From Endomicrobium sp. (lineage in GTDB: Bacteria > Elusimicrobiota > Endomicrobiia > Endomicrobiales > Endomicrobiaceae), in contig JAISRM010000102.1 in assembly GCA_031273645.1 (NCBI GenBank), forward strand, positions 1 to 6,510: a stretch of DNA of 6,510 nt, written 5' to 3'. Shown here in pieces: positions 6,190 to 6,510 of the stretch. The first letter of the stretch is position 1, and every line of letters begins with the position of its first letter. The translations under genes were made by a program, and so were the position numbers. The notes below the pieces were generated by a model. It had not been told where the DNA came from and ran no database searches. It saw nothing but the letters and a program-made list of their open reading frames with translations.

Positions 6190-6227
6190 ACACAAACAAA
6201 ACAGACGCTGTATGTGTGTTCCATAAA

Positions 6228-6242
6228 ACAGGCGCAGCCTGT
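6228..6242 (+). other. Small GC-rich hairpin, weak terminator candidate
   Basis: ACAGGC (6228-6233) pairs with GCCTGT (6237-6242) around a three-base loop GCA, followed by CTTTAAGTTT. The stem is short and the T-run is interrupted, so it may be a weak terminator for the ABC operon or just part of the repeat landscape. Confidence 0.3.
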
Positions 6243-6251
6243 CTTTAAGTT

Positions 6252-6510
6252 TGTCATTCCCGCGTTTTTAATATTTGTTCTTCCTAAGCAGCCTGCGCCC
6301 GAATGTCTTTATCGGGTGGGAATCCGCGTTTGCTTCTTGCTGTCATTCCCGCGTTTTTAATATTCTTTTTTCCTAAGCAGCCTGCGCCCGAATATTTTTA
6401 TCGGGTGGGAATCCACGTTTGCTTCTTGCTGTCATTCCCGCGTTTTTAATATTCGTTCTTCCTAAGCAGCCTGCGCCCGAATGTTTTTATCGGGTGGGAA
6501 TCCATGTTTA
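6252..6510. repeat. Tandem array of 89-bp repeats, nearly three copies, open at the right edge
   Basis: Units start with TGTCATTCCCGCG at 6252, 6341 and 6430, a constant period of 89 bases; the third copy is cut at 81 bases by the window end. Copies differ from one another at only about five or six positions. Each unit carries a terminal inverted repeat, ATTCCC near the start and GGGAAT about 56 bases later (6256-6261 and 6318-6323 in unit 1), plus an inner hairpin CCCGA/TCGGG (6298-6302 and 6312-6316) with a 9-base loop. Differences fall in the loop, the T-rich stretch and the outer linker, leaving both stems unchanged. It is non-coding: 89 is not a multiple of three and no frame stays open. 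It resembles dispersed palindromic (REP/MITE-like) elements amplified in tandem. Confidence 0.9.

Larger units (their letters stand above)
6094..6251 (+). other. Gene-free spacer between the ATPase gene and the repeat array
   Basis: No ORF of credible length with a Shine-Dalgarno sequence was seen on either strand. It begins with an A/T-rich tract (about 6094-6120), then holds a diverged inverted repeat copy and a small hairpin. I found no convincing promoter or terminator with a T-run for the upstream genes. Confidence 0.6.

Noticed and set aside
6252..6510. CRISPR array
   Set aside because: The whole 89-base unit is nearly identical between copies, so there are no unique spacers, and no cas genes are present.
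6400..6510. Minus-strand short ORF beginning MDSHPIKTFGRR in the repeat units
   Set aside because: It ends within about 20 codons, the 89-base period breaks any frame, and no Shine-Dalgarno sequence precedes it; it is a by-product of the repeat.

Overview
This window holds one strand-consistent gene cluster and ends in a non-coding tandem repeat. All convincing genes are on the + strand. In order they are: the 3' part of an O-acetylhomoserine sulfhydrylase gene (metY-like, cut by the window's left edge); a 30-codon ORF with a good Shine-Dalgarno sequence that looks like a leader peptide; a secreted cyclase-family (kynurenine formamidase-like) metallohydrolase; a secreted alpha/beta hydrolase; and a complete NitT/TauT/SsuABC-type ABC importer (lipoprotein binding protein, permease, ATPase).

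The organism is a Gram-negative-type bacterium of moderate to low GC content with many A/T-ending codons. Two enzymes have Sec-type signal peptides and the binding protein has a lipobox, which fits a periplasm-centred uptake pathway. The style (AAA-rich coding DNA, GCGGCG patches, TGTCATTCCCGCG-type intergenic repeats) would fit an Elusimicrobiota/Endomicrobium-like genome or a similar host-associated lineage. That is an impression; no marker gene in the window settles the taxonomy.

Layout: 1-1200 metY-like; 1201-1371 leader ORF and a possible attenuator; 1372-2190 cyclase-family protein; 2191-2278 two strong GC-rich hairpins that can pair in alternative ways; 2279-3196 alpha/beta hydrolase; 3210-4244 binding lipoprotein; 4257-5291 permease; 5311-6093 ATPase; 6094-6510 no gene, but a diverged inverted repeat copy, a small hairpin and an array of 89-bp tandem repeats running off the right edge.

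Working hypothesis (inference): the two secreted hydrolases process an extracellular or periplasmic organic compound, the ABC importer brings in the product or a related small anion, and MetY puts released sulfide or thiol into homocysteine/methionine. MetY beside an SsuABC-like importer suggests organosulfur scavenging. No desulfonating monooxygenase (SsuD/TauD-like) or regulator is present here, so the substrate is unknown. The most interesting items are the leader-peptide candidate, the four-segment hairpin switch between the two hydrolase genes, the pairing of two secreted hydrolases with the importer, and the 89-bp repeat array.
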